DNA of 64,000 nucleotides. Source: Shewanella intestini (lineage in GTDB: Bacteria > Pseudomonadota > Gammaproteobacteria > Enterobacterales > Shewanellaceae). The position numbers were made by a program, and so were the translations under genes. Below the pieces are notes generated by a model. It was not told the DNA's origin. It searched no databases and saw nothing but the letters and a program-made list of their open reading frames with translations. Location: contig NZ_JAAIKR010000004.1 of the NCBI RefSeq assembly GCF_018221465.1, forward strand, positions 1-64,000, read 5' to 3'. Position 1 is the stretch's first letter. Each line of letters begins with the position of its first letter. Shown one piece after another: positions 56,636 to 64,000 of the stretch.

Positions 56636-56936
56636 TTCAATTGTTGGCTTCAAACTCTATGCCTGAGCTTTTAGAATTTTCAAATGAAGTACAATCGAAG
56701 AAGTAATAATTCTAGTGTAGATGCAGCAGCGAGCTTCCAAAACATGGATGTTTTGGCAGAGCTTACAGGGACGTACTTGCTGCGTCTCGCAGTTGTATCT
56801 GCACATAAGGTCACTTTTTTACATCCATGTGATCGCGACATTCGATACATCCTGTATCTTCCAGCAGCAGGCAATGGATTAAGTTGAAGTTGAGGACTTC
56901 TATTTGTTACTGAACATATACGATCTATCGGCTGAG
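56636..56936. other. Noncoding segment between the 315-bp repeats
   Basis: It contains gagcttccaaaacatggatg followed by ttttggcagagctt, forming a short hairpin around ccaaaacatggatgttttgg. A cagggacgtacttgctgcgt segment follows. This has the look of a dispersed intergenic repeat family of Alteromonadales. No coding function is supported. Confidence 0.5.
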
Positions 56937-57251
56937 AAAGTCGTGGCGCTTCGCCCACACCAGAATCAAGGGGGAAAGCGCTTGTCCCCATACTTTATAT
57001 ACTAAGAGTAATCCCTCAGCGCTCCGGCGAAATTTAAAAAGCAAAATTTCCAACGGAGTATTATTTAGCTTTTAGCTTCATTTGGTTCCGCTTCGTTCAT
57101 CTTCAACAATCACTAACGCTTACGATGGGGCGTCCCTTCCCCTCGAAAGCTAGCCTGAATCTTAAGTGCAGGATGCACCAAATGCCTTGAAGCACATGGA
57201 TGTGCGAGAAAGGCCATGGCCAGACTCACGCAATTTTCTTGATATTCTCAA
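56937..57251. repeat. Second 315-bp direct repeat
   Basis: See 56321-56635. It ends just before the purD terminator region. The two copies flank the 301-bp spacer and could be a recent duplication of a dispersed repeat unit. Confidence 0.9.
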
Positions 57252-57282
57252 GCCTGATGAATTAAACAGAATCACCTAATAA

Positions 57283-57314
57283 AAATCCCTGTGATATTGC
57301 TATCACAGGGATTT
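57283..57314 (-). terminator. Terminator of purD
   Basis: A perfect 14-bp stem (aaatccctgtgata / tatcacagggattt) with a 4-nt loop. On the minus strand it runs into TTTTTATT, 32 bp after the purD stop. Confidence 0.92.
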
Positions 57315-57346
57315 ATTATTGCTTCACAACAAGCAAAACTAACGAG

Positions 57347-58648
57347 TTATGCTTTGCCTTGCTCACGTGCAATCGCACGGTAGGCAATATCGGTGCGGAA
57401 GTAGACGTCATCCCAGTGGATTGCATCAACTAATGCGTAAGCCGATTTTTGTGCTTCAGTTACCGTGTTACCCAGTGCTGTGGCACATAATACGCGGCCG
57501 CCTGCTGTGACAACGTGACCGTCTTTCATTGCCGTACCTGCGTGGAATACTTTAGCGTTGTTATCACCTAAAGATAACCCATCAATCACGTCTGCTTTGC
57601 GATAAGCATCAGGGTATCCGCCTGCTGCAAGTACCACACCGACTGCTGCGCGTGAATCAAATTCAGCGGTCACTTTATCTAACTCACCACGGGTGGCGGC
57701 TAAACAAAGTTCAACTAAATCAGATTGTAAACGCATCATAATTGGCTGAGTTTCTGGGTCGCCAAAGCGGCAGTTGTACTCAAGTACCTTCGCGCTGCCA
57801 TCAGGTGAAATCATCAAGCCTGCGTATAAGAAACCAGTATAAACATTGCCTTCTGCTGCCATGCCATCAACCGTTGGGCGGATAACGTTAGCAATGGTCC
57901 AGTCATGAACGGTTTGGGTGACCACTGGTGCTGGTGAGTATGCACCCATGCCGCCAGTGTTCGGGCCGTAATCACCATTATCACGGGCTTTATGGTCTTG
58001 GCTGGTGGCCATAGCTAAGATGTTTTTACCATCTACCATGACGATAAAGCTGGCTTCTTCACCTTTTAAGAATTCTTCGATAACTACGCGAGAACCGGCT
58101 TCGCCAAACTTGTTACCTGCTAGCATATCTTCAATTGCAGCATCAGCTTCAGCTTGGTCTTGCGCGATTATCACGCCTTTACCTGCTGCTAAACCGTCAG
58201 CTTTAATCACAACAGGGAAACCTGTTTTGTTGGTTAACTCAATTGAGTAAGCCTTTGCAGCATCAATTTCGGTGAAGTTAGCGTAATCAGCAGTTGGGAT
58301 ATGATGGCGAGCTAAAAAGTCTTTGGTGAAAGCTTTTGAAGACTCAAGCTGCGCAGCGCCTTGGGTTGGGCCAAAGATGGGTAAACCCGCTTCGTTAAAG
58401 GCATCGACTACACCAAGTGCTAATGGGACTTCTGGGCCAACAATAGTGAGTTCAATGTTGTTGTCTTGAGCAAATTTAACTAGCTCTGAAATGGCTTCAA
58501 CCTTAATGTCGACGTTGGTTAATTTTGGCTCTAAAGATGTGCCCGCATTACCTGGCGCTACAAATACCGTGTCAACTTGGGGTGATTGTGCTGCTTTCCA
58601 AGCTAACGCGTGTTCGCGTCCGCCGCCACCAATGACTAATACTTTCAT
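57347..58648 (-). CDS. purD: Phosphoribosylamine-glycine ligase
   Basis: A 433-residue ATP-grasp enzyme making glycinamide ribonucleotide in purine synthesis. Motifs: KVLVIGGGGREHALAWKAA at the start, VIKADGLAAGKGVI, EASFIVMVDGKN, NTGGMGAYSPAPV and LEYNCRFGDPETQ. It is downstream of purH on the same strand with a partial terminator between them, so both pur genes may share a promoter. Confidence 0.97.
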   Translation of the reverse strand: MKVLVIGGGGREHALAWKAAQSPQVDTVFVAPGNAGTSLEPKLTNVDIKVEAISELVKFAQDNNIELTIVGPEVPLALGVVDAFNEAGLPIFGPTQGAAQLESSKAFTKDFLARHHIPTADYANFTEIDAAKAYSIELTNKTGFPVVIKADGLAAGKGVIIAQDQAEADAAIEDMLAGNKFGEAGSRVVIEEFLKGEEASFIVMVDGKNILAMATSQDHKARDNGDYGPNTGGMGAYSPAPVVTQTVHDWTIANVIRPTVDGMAAEGNVYTGFLYAGLMISPDGSAKVLEYNCRFGDPETQPIMMRLQSDLVELCLAATRGELDKVTAEFDSRAAVGVVLAAGGYPDAYRKADVIDGLSLGDNNAKVFHAGTAMKDGHVVTAGGRVLCATALGNTVTEAQKSAYALVDAIHWDDVYFRTDIAYRAIAREQGKA

Positions 58649-58798
58649 TTTTTAATCCTTTTATCGCTGCGCTATCGTGTTAACTACAATTCCAATGTTT
58701 GCTTCAAGTATGCTCACTTATACTGATAAGCTTCGCTTACTTTGATTGAACTTGAAACAATGGCTGGCTCTAATATGAAAAAAACTAAACGATAAAAC

Positions 58799-58830
58799 AC
58801 CAATGGCTTAGGTTAAGCCATTGGTGTTGA
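58799..58830 (-). terminator. Hairpin between purH and purD
   Basis: The perfect 11-bp stem ccaatggctta / taagccattgg with a 3-nt loop is followed on the minus strand by TGTTTTATCG, so it may only partly terminate purH transcripts before purD. Confidence 0.75.
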
Positions 58831-58834
58831 CGTT

Positions 58835-60424
58835 CTAGTGACGGAAGTGGCGCATCCCAGTAAACACCATCGCAATACCGTGCTCGTCTGCTGCGGCGAT
58901 GATTTCTTCGTCGCGGATTGAACCGCCCGGTTGGATGATACAGCTAATGCCTGCTGCTGCGGCTGCATCAATACCGTCACGGAATGGGAAGAAGGCATCA
59001 GATGCCATTACAGACCCTTCAACAACCAAACCTTCATCGGCGGCTTTAATACCTGCCACTTTCGCTGAGTAAACACGGCTCATTTGGCCTGCGCCCACAC
59101 CGATAGTCATGCCGTCTTTGGCGTAGACAATTGCGTTTGATTTAACAAATTTAGCCACTTTCCAACAGAACATTAAGTCAGTTAATTGCTCAGCTGTAGG
59201 TTGGACTTTTGAAACCACTTTAACATCGGCGATATCAACCATACCTTGGTCGCGGTCTTGTACTAATAAACCACCGTTAACACGTTTAAAGTCTTGAGTG
59301 GTGGTTTTAGTGTTCCACTGACCACACTCTAATAAACGCACGTTGGCTTTAGCGGCAACGATTTCACGTGCAGCTTGGCTGACTGTTGGCGCAATGATCA
59401 CTTCAACAAATTGACGGTCAACAATGGCTTTTGCTGTGTCAGCATCTAACTCTTGGTTAAACGCTATGATGCCGCCAAATGCTGATGTAGGGTCAGTTTT
59501 GAATGCGCGATCGTAAGCTTCTAATAAGCTATCGCCTAGTGCGACACCACATGGGTTAGCATGCTTAACGATGACACAAGCTGGGCCGTCGAATTCTTTC
59601 ACACACTCAAGTGCTGCATCGGTATCTGCGATGTTGTTGTACGACAGTGCCTTACCTTGCAATTGAGTTGCGCTGGCCACTGACGCTTCATCAATATTGG
59701 CATCAACATAGAATGCGGCTTTTTGATGGCTGTTTTCGCCGTAACGTAAATCTTGTTTTTTCACTAACTGAGTATTGAAAGTGCGTGGGAAGCTTGAATC
59801 TTCGTGACACTCATCTTTACTGTGGGCAGGAACCATAGTGCCGAAGTAGTTAGCAATCATGCCGTCATATGCAGCGGTGTGCTCGAAGGCGGCAATGGCT
59901 AAGTCAAAGCGTGTTTCAAGTGTTGTGCTGCCGTCGTTGGCTTGCATTTCTGCAATCACGCGATCGTAGTCACTTGCGTTAACAACAATGGTGGTGTCTT
60001 TGTGGTTTTTAGCTGTAGAGCGAACCATGGTTGGGCCGCCAATATCGATATTTTCAACCGCATCAGCGAGTGTGCAACCTTCTTTCGCTACAGTTGCCGC
60101 AAATGGGTAAAGGTTAACGGCGACAAGGTCGATAGGTTTAATGGCATTTTGCTCCATTACCACTTCATCAATTCCACGACGGCCAAGGATGCCACCGTGA
60201 ACTTTAGGGTGAAGGGTTTTTACGCGACCGTCCATGATTTCTGGGTGACCGGTATAGTCAGAGACTTCAGTTACAGGGATATTGTTGTCTGCTAACAACT
60301 TAGCGGTGCCGCCAGTTGAAAGTAATTCCACACCTTGAGCGTGAAGGGCTTGGGCAAACTCAAGGATTCCAGTCTTATCTGATACGCTCAACAGCGCGCG
60401 ACGAATTGGTCTGACAGTATTCAT
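58835..60424 (-). CDS. purH: Bifunctional AICAR transformylase / IMP cyclohydrolase
   Basis: A 529-residue bifunctional enzyme for the last two steps of IMP synthesis. The cyclohydrolase half begins [20 protein letters not shown], with [20 protein letters not shown] later. The transformylase half has [12 protein letters not shown] and the C-terminal [38 protein letters not shown]. It is preceded by a long hairpin in the leader (60457-60503). Confidence 0.97.
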   Translation of the reverse strand: MNTVRPIRRALLSVSDKTGILEFAQALHAQGVELLSTGGTAKLLADNNIPVTEVSDYTGHPEIMDGRVKTLHPKVHGGILGRRGIDEVVMEQNAIKPIDLVAVNLYPFAATVAKEGCTLADAVENIDIGGPTMVRSTAKNHKDTTIVVNASDYDRVIAEMQANDGSTTLETRFDLAIAAFEHTAAYDGMIANYFGTMVPAHSKDECHEDSSFPRTFNTQLVKKQDLRYGENSHQKAAFYVDANIDEASVASATQLQGKALSYNNIADTDAALECVKEFDGPACVIVKHANPCGVALGDSLLEAYDRAFKTDPTSAFGGIIAFNQELDADTAKAIVDRQFVEVIIAPTVSQAAREIVAAKANVRLLECGQWNTKTTTQDFKRVNGGLLVQDRDQGMVDIADVKVVSKVQPTAEQLTDLMFCWKVAKFVKSNAIVYAKDGMTIGVGAGQMSRVYSAKVAGIKAADEGLVVEGSVMASDAFFPFRDGIDAAAAAGISCIIQPGGSIRDEEIIAAADEHGIAMVFTGMRHFRH

Positions 60425-60456
60425 GTAGGTTCAGGGTCCACTAGTTGTAGGTTAAA

Positions 60457-60503
60457 GATCTTTCGAAAAGCACAACATGTCGCACTGTGCTTTTCCAAAG
60501 ATC
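60457..60503. promoter_or_regulatory. Long leader hairpin upstream of purH
   Basis: Two 17-nt arms (60457-60473 and 60487-60503, one mismatch, core gaaaagcac / gtgcttttc) with a 13-nt loop end 33 bp upstream of the purH ATG. It would lie in the purH mRNA leader. It does not match a known purine riboswitch by eye. It could attenuate transcription or be a DNA operator. Confidence 0.6.
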
Positions 60504-60653
60504 CTCGCACACCTTATTTTAAGGTTGTTAGAGGCTATCCTGAGGTCAGGGCGCGTATTTTACCGTAATCCGCTAAGTTACGGGGATTTTATGCGTGATT
60601 TCACAATATTGAAATCAGAACAACAAAAAGAGGCCTTGTGATAATACAAACAC

Positions 60654-60685
60654 TTGACCTTAGATTAAACTCTAAGGTTTATACT
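60654..60685 (+). promoter_or_regulatory. MerR-type promoter of the zntR-permease operon
   Basis: -35 TTGACC (60654-60659) and -10 TATACT (60680-60685) are 20 bp apart, longer than the usual 17. A palindrome ccttaga / tctaagg (60658-60677) fills the spacer. This is the arrangement of ZntR-regulated promoters, which the regulator unwinds on metal binding. Confidence 0.85.
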
Positions 60686-60728
60686 GTGGCTAATGTTATC
60701 GCCTGAGGGCAATAAAATAGGATAAAAC

Positions 60729-61208
60729 ATGTATCGAATTGGCGAACTCTCCAACGCTTGTGCAATTAAAGCGGATACGTTGCGATTTTACGAAAAGCAC
60801 GGTTTATTAACGCCTTCTCACCGTTCTGATTCTGGCTATCGGTTATACACTGAAGACGATGCGGCAAGATTGCGATTTATTCTTAGGGCAAAAGCGGTGG
60901 GCTTTACGCTAAATGAAATTGGCGAGTTATTGTCAATTGAGTTAGATAAATCTAACTGGGCCTGTGCTGATGTCAAAAAATTGGTGGATGTAAAGCATGC
61001 ACAGGTTGAAGCGAAAATTGCTGAGCTGATGCACTTTGCATCATCATTAAAAAGCCTGTCTGATGCATGTTGCGGCGGGCCTGATAGTGCGGAACATTGC
61101 TCAATATTAGACGCCTTGGAGTCGTCAGATAAAATGCAGTTATCAGAACAAATACAGGTGACCCCTGAACATCACCATAACGTCAAGGTGGAGAAGTCTG
61201 CATGTTAG
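60729..61208 (+). CDS. zntR: MerR-family metal-responsive regulator (ZntR-like)
   Basis: A 159-residue regulator with a MerR winged helix (MYRIGELSNACAIKADTLRFYE) and long dimerisation helix. The metal loop has DACCGGPDSAEHCSILDALE, close to the ZntR pattern (CCG...HCSIL), plus an upstream WACADVK cysteine. This argues for zinc, cadmium or copper sensing. The tail is histidine-rich (EHHHNVKVEKSAC). It overlaps the permease start by 7 bp. Homologous to the regulator next to SO_0444-type transporters. Confidence 0.9.
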   Translation: MYRIGELSNACAIKADTLRFYEKHGLLTPSHRSDSGYRLYTEDDAARLRFILRAKAVGFTLNEIGELLSIELDKSNWACADVKKLVDVKHAQVEAKIAELMHFASSLKSLSDACCGGPDSAEHCSILDALESSDKMQLSEQIQVTPEHHHNVKVEKSAC

Positions 61209-62539
61209 TGACTAACTTTATACATTTATTTTTGGAATCAGCCCCATGGTTATTGTTGGGGTTGATATTAGCTGGGTTATTAAAAGTGTTTGTGCCGATG
61301 GCCTGGATGCAAAAGCAACTCGGTGGACACGGCTTTAAAACCGTCGTCAAAGCGGCAGTATTAGGTGCGCCTTTACCTTTATGTTCATGTGGGGTCATCC
61401 CTGCTGCAGTCGGTCTTCGTCGCAGCGGTGCTTCAAAAGCTGCAACGACATCTTTTTTAGTGTCTACGCCTGAAACCGGTGTTGACTCAGTGACTGTGTC
61501 GTATGTGTTGCTTGGGCCATTTATGGCAATTGTTAGACCTATTGCTGCCGTTGTGAGTGCAGTTGTAGCAGGTTTATTAGTTGGCCGGGATGACAAAGAC
61601 ATTACGCCAATCAATGAGAGTGTTAATGCGCCAACAGACAATGCAGAGAAAAGCGGTGTAACGAAGAGTTGTTGCAGTAAAAAAAACTCGGAAGTTAAAG
61701 CTGAACCAAAACCTGAGCTTAAGTCTTGTTGTAGCAGCAAAGCCGATACGTCAGTTAAGGCTGAATCTGCATCTTGTTGTAGTAGCAAAGTGGATACGCC
61801 AGTTAAGGCTGAATCTGCATCTTGTTGTAGTAGCAAAGCGGATACGCCAGTTAAGGCTGAATCTGCATCTTGTTGTAGTAGCAAAGCGGATACGCCAGTT
61901 AAGGCCGAATCTGCATCTTGTTGTAGCAGCACCCAAGATATGGCGACGGAACTTAGGCATGAATCGGTATTGAGTCGTATATTCACCGGACTGCACTACG
62001 CTGCAACCGACCTCGTTAAAGATACTACTTTATGGTTATTATTAGGATTGTTTTTTGCCGCGTTAGTACAAACGTATGTCCCTGCCGACTTTTTAGCTAA
62101 ATGGGGCGATGGAATACTGGCGATGTTAGTGATGGTTGTTGTGTCTGTACCTATGTATATTTGCGCAACGGCTTCAACGCCTATCGCAGCTGGACTATTG
62201 CTTGCAGGGGTATCTCCTGGGGCGGTATTGGTGTTTATGATGGCAGGCCCTGCAACTAACATTGCCACATTAGGTGTGGTGGCTAATGAACTCGGTAAGC
62301 GTGCGTTATTTGGCTATTTAGGCGGCGTGTTAGGGGTAGCATTATTCGCGGGGTTAGTCGTTAATTACTTAGTCGCCACGTTTGGGTTCCAAGTGATGCC
62401 GCAAATTGGTGGTGAGCATGAGTTACTTCCTCAAGGTATCGTCATGGTGTCGGGTATTGTACTGGCAGTGTTAATGGTCAAAGTTATTTGGGATAAGCTT
62501 CCTCGTAAGCAAAAAAACAGCAGTTGTTGCGCTTCTTAA
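61202..62539 (+). CDS. SO_0444 family Cu/Zn efflux permease with Cys-rich repeat insert
   Basis: A 445-residue membrane permease. The two conserved halves (about residues 1-130 and 275-430) carry LGAPLPLCSCGVIPAAVGLRRSG, STPETGVDS and CATASTPIAAGLLLAGVSPG, typical of the SO_0444/ArsP-like family, with about eight transmembrane helices. Between them a cytoplasmic or periplasmic loop holds four exact-length 16-residue repeats of the type SCCSSKADTPVKAESA (from residue 175) plus a partial fifth, giving many CC pairs for metal binding. The C-terminus ends SSCCAS. It is transcribed with zntR. Confidence 0.9.
   Translation: MLVTNFIHLFLESAPWLLLGLILAGLLKVFVPMAWMQKQLGGHGFKTVVKAAVLGAPLPLCSCGVIPAAVGLRRSGASKAATTSFLVSTPETGVDSVTVSYVLLGPFMAIVRPIAAVVSAVVAGLLVGRDDKDITPINESVNAPTDNAEKSGVTKSCCSKKNSEVKAEPKPELKSCCSSKADTSVKAESASCCSSKVDTPVKAESASCCSSKADTPVKAESASCCSSKADTPVKAESASCCSSTQDMATELRHESVLSRIFTGLHYAATDLVKDTTLWLLLGLFFAALVQTYVPADFLAKWGDGILAMLVMVVVSVPMYICATASTPIAAGLLLAGVSPGAVLVFMMAGPATNIATLGVVANELGKRALFGYLGGVLGVALFAGLVVNYLVATFGFQVMPQIGGEHELLPQGIVMVSGIVLAVLMVKVIWDKLPRKQKNSSCCAS
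61724..61934. repeat. 48-bp in-frame tandem repeat in the permease gene
   Basis: Four units of 48 bp (61724, 61772, 61820, 61868) plus a partial unit at 61916, each coding for a 16-residue Cys-Cys block. Copies differ by only a few bases. Unit number is expected to vary by slippage without changing frame. Confidence 0.93.
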
Positions 62540-62554
62540 TCATTAACCTTACAT

Positions 62555-62586
62555 AAAGCCACCAATTAGCGTTGGTGGCTTTTTTA
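62555..62586 (+). terminator. Terminator of the zntR-permease operon
   Basis: The perfect 11-bp stem aaagccaccaa / ttggtggcttt with a 6-nt loop is followed by TTT. It lies 15 bp after the stop. Confidence 0.92.
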
Positions 62587-62781
62587 TTGCTTAAATTTAT
62601 GTTTTTCTTAAAAAATTAATACACCCTCCGCCTCGAGCATCACTCTCCAATATTGTTTATTTCATATCTACCAATAATGGCTTGCAATCAGATGCGTTAA
62701 AGACTGATAACCGAAGTGACTCTTCTATCGGTGTCTCTGAGCCTAGACGCGATGTTATTTTTGGTTGGCGTTATCTGTATA

Positions 62782-62812
62782 AAACAAGCCCTCATATTGC
62801 GGGCTTGTTTTT
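62782..62812 (+). terminator. Orphan terminator hairpin
   Basis: The 10-bp stem aaacaagccc / gggcttgttt is followed by TTT. No gene on the plus strand ends here except the permease 240 bp upstream, which already has its own terminator. A weak promoter-like pair (ttgcaa at about 62682, gataac 18 bp later) lies upstream. A 60-codon frame spanning the hairpin is not supported. Confidence 0.5.
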
Positions 62813-63179
62813 TATGTACGCAAATAAAATGACACTGAAGATAGTGGTCATTATTCCCATGTAATCGTTGCTGTTGAGGTGTATCAACTAAAAATGATAA
62901 CCAATTGAAAATAAAAGGTTAAGGCAACCATTATGATAACAATCGTGCTTATTGTTAACGTTTGCCTGTATGGTGTTGAAATAGTGTAAATAAACAGTCT
63001 GAAGAAATTATTTTAAGTTTGGTTTAAGATTTGTGTTTCTGGTGTTGGTTAGATTGTTGTTTTTATTGTATTTTCTTCTGCCACTAATGGGGGGTAATTT
63101 AATAAAAAATCTTATATTTATGCGTGGCATCATCCTTTTAACATAAAAGTATCATTCGCATGTTGCAAATGCGTTGCAA

Positions 63180-63195
63180 TGTGATGGCTATCTCA
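63180..63195. promoter_or_regulatory. CRP-like site upstream of the decaheme cytochrome
   Basis: TGTGA-N6-TCTCA, one base from the consensus right half, about 75 bp upstream of the cytochrome start. Fits CRP activation of metal-reduction genes in Shewanella. The wider 62587-63260 gap is otherwise AT-rich and gene-free. Confidence 0.5.
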
Positions 63196-63269
63196 ATATG
63201 TAACATCGGTTAACAATAAAATTACCTATGGGAAATACCTATAAAGTAGTAATAGAGAGGATGATGAGA

Positions 63270-64000
63270 ATGATGGGATTTAATAAATGCAAAATCGCAT
63301 TTGTTGTTGCTGCTGCAATGGCGATGGGGGGTTGTGCTGAAGATGGTAAAGATGGTGCTCCAGGCCCTGGCCCTTCAGTGAGTGAGTCTGAAGTTACCAA
63401 TATTCACTTTATCAACCACGTGGTTGAAGAAGGTAAAGTGACATTAGAATTTAATATTACTAATGAAGATGGCATTGAAATTACAGGTTTAGAAGATGCA
63501 AGTGTCAATTTAGCCGCTAAAACCGAAAATGGGATTCAACGTAGTCGTGATGGCAGTGTTGGTGGTAGTGCAACTGCTGGCGGTGATAACGCGACAGAAG
63601 GCGCAACCTTAACCATGCTTGACAATGGCAACTATGAATTTGTTGCTCCTATGGCTGCCGTTCAAGCCGGTACAGAAGGGATTATTCGTTTACAAGTTGG
63701 TGGTGGTGATATTGCTAAGTCACCGTATACGATTGTCAGCAAGCCTGAAATGACCCATACAACAACAACTGAAACATGTTATTCATGCCACGTTGATTAC
63801 GCAACATCGGACATTCGCCATAGTGGTTACGTTGCCGTAAATGCTGAAGGTGACGTTGACTTTGTTGGCGGCTGTATGGTGTGTCACAACAACGTTGCAC
63901 GTGATGTTGCTGAAGATGGCAGTTCACTAGACACGGGTGGTTATGCTAAAGCGACCATGCAACAGCTTGGTCATATTAATCACCAGAAGTTTGAAAAAGA
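63270..64000 (+). CDS. OmcA/MtrC-family surface decaheme cytochrome, partial
   Basis: The reading frame runs open to the window end (about 243 codons). A lipoprotein signal ends in AMAMGGCAED, so the protein is lipidated and probably exposed on the outer membrane. Next comes a short collagen-like GKDGAPGPGPS, then a beta-rich domain (split-barrel type). Two haem-binding CXXCH sites are visible within the window (CYSCH near residue 170, CMVCH near residue 205). The rest, with further haems, lies beyond the edge. Such proteins pass electrons to extracellular metals or flavins. The ATG at 63270 has GAGG 9 nt upstream; several in-frame ATGs precede it. Confidence 0.88.
   Translation, partial: MMGFNKCKIAFVVAAAMAMGGCAEDGKDGAPGPGPSVSESEVTNIHFINHVVEEGKVTLEFNITNEDGIEITGLEDASVNLAAKTENGIQRSRDGSVGGSATAGGDNATEGATLTMLDNGNYEFVAPMAAVQAGTEGIIRLQVGGGDIAKSPYTIVSKPEMTHTTTTETCYSCHVDYATSDIRHSGYVAVNAEGDVDFVGGCMVCHNNVARDVAEDGSSLDTGGYAKATMQQLGHINHQKFEK

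Noticed and set aside
56509-56991. Small frames in the 315-bp repeats and spacer on both strands
   Set aside because: Shadow frames inside a noncoding repeat; they differ between the two near-identical copies.
61183-61996. Long minus-strand frames with LLLQQDADSAL repeats
   Set aside because: Mirror image of the 48-bp repeat in the permease gene; the plus-strand frame has family motifs.
62682-62864. 60-codon frame after the permease operon
   Set aside because: Runs through a terminator hairpin and lacks initiation signals.

Overview
The window reads as chromosomal DNA of a marine gammaproteobacterium, almost certainly Shewanella. The evidence is a zntR plus SO_0444-type metal permease pair after purHD, an OmcA/MtrC-type multiheme cytochrome, a thiosulfate-sensing two-component pair beside phsABC, and a typical prmA-dusB-fis, rho-trxA-rhlB, ubiEJB-tatABC and rsd/hemE core. 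Most intergenic gaps hold clear hairpin terminators, which makes transcription units easy to define.

Layout. 1-2.3 kb is an accessory patch: the 5' part of an IS200/RAYT-like transposase, a cluster of short direct repeats, and an AbiE-type toxin-antitoxin operon with a palindromic operator. 2.7-11.3 kb holds scattered housekeeping or accessory genes: LysR regulator, radical SAM protein, SDR, DUF1330 protein, lipoprotein, an unusual HelD-like helicase carrying a nuclease-like insert and zinc ribbons, and an orphan HipB-like regulator. 11.52-16.44 kb is a compact 4.9-kb integrative element inserted at the 3' end of fis. It is bounded by a 15-bp direct repeat and carries a tyrosine integrase, an AlpA-type regulator, an inovirus Gp2-like replication protein with a possible origin upstream, and four unknown genes. 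16.4-18.9 kb is prmA-dusB-fis. 20.7-27.3 kb is the divergent thsR/thsS pair with phsABC, whose control region holds two identical palindromes and a consensus CRP site. 27.5-31.8 kb is rho, trxA, rhlB and a short Ppx/GppA protein. 32-33.3 kb has two secreted thioredoxin-like paralogues, one lacking the second catalytic cysteine. 33.5-42.7 kb is hemB, a diguanylate cyclase, tatD, tatABC and ubiEJB, all on the minus strand. 42.9-49.5 kb has a formimidoylglutamase-like enzyme, rraA, small membrane proteins, a PAP2 phosphatase, a glycosyltransferase, rsd, a candidate small RNA and hemE. 50-53.8 kb is a two-component system behind two secreted spondin-domain proteins. 54-57.3 kb is repeat-rich: a 134-bp tandem duplication and a pair of 315-bp direct repeats. 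57.3-64 kb is purH-purD, the zntR/SO_0444 metal-efflux operon and the start of an outer-surface decaheme cytochrome gene.

Functional themes. One is anaerobic respiration: phsABC, the multiheme cytochrome, and the Tat pathway that exports PhsA. Others are quinone and haem supply (ubiEJB, hemB, hemE), RNA metabolism and global regulation (rho, rhlB, rraA, rsd, fis), and metal efflux. The most notable items are the fis-integrated element, which restores the fis coding end and supplies a new terminator; the promoter-terminator pair upstream of rsd that looks like a small RNA; and the two-palindrome plus CRP control region of phsA. All calls come from reading the sequence and from knowledge of families; no database search was run.
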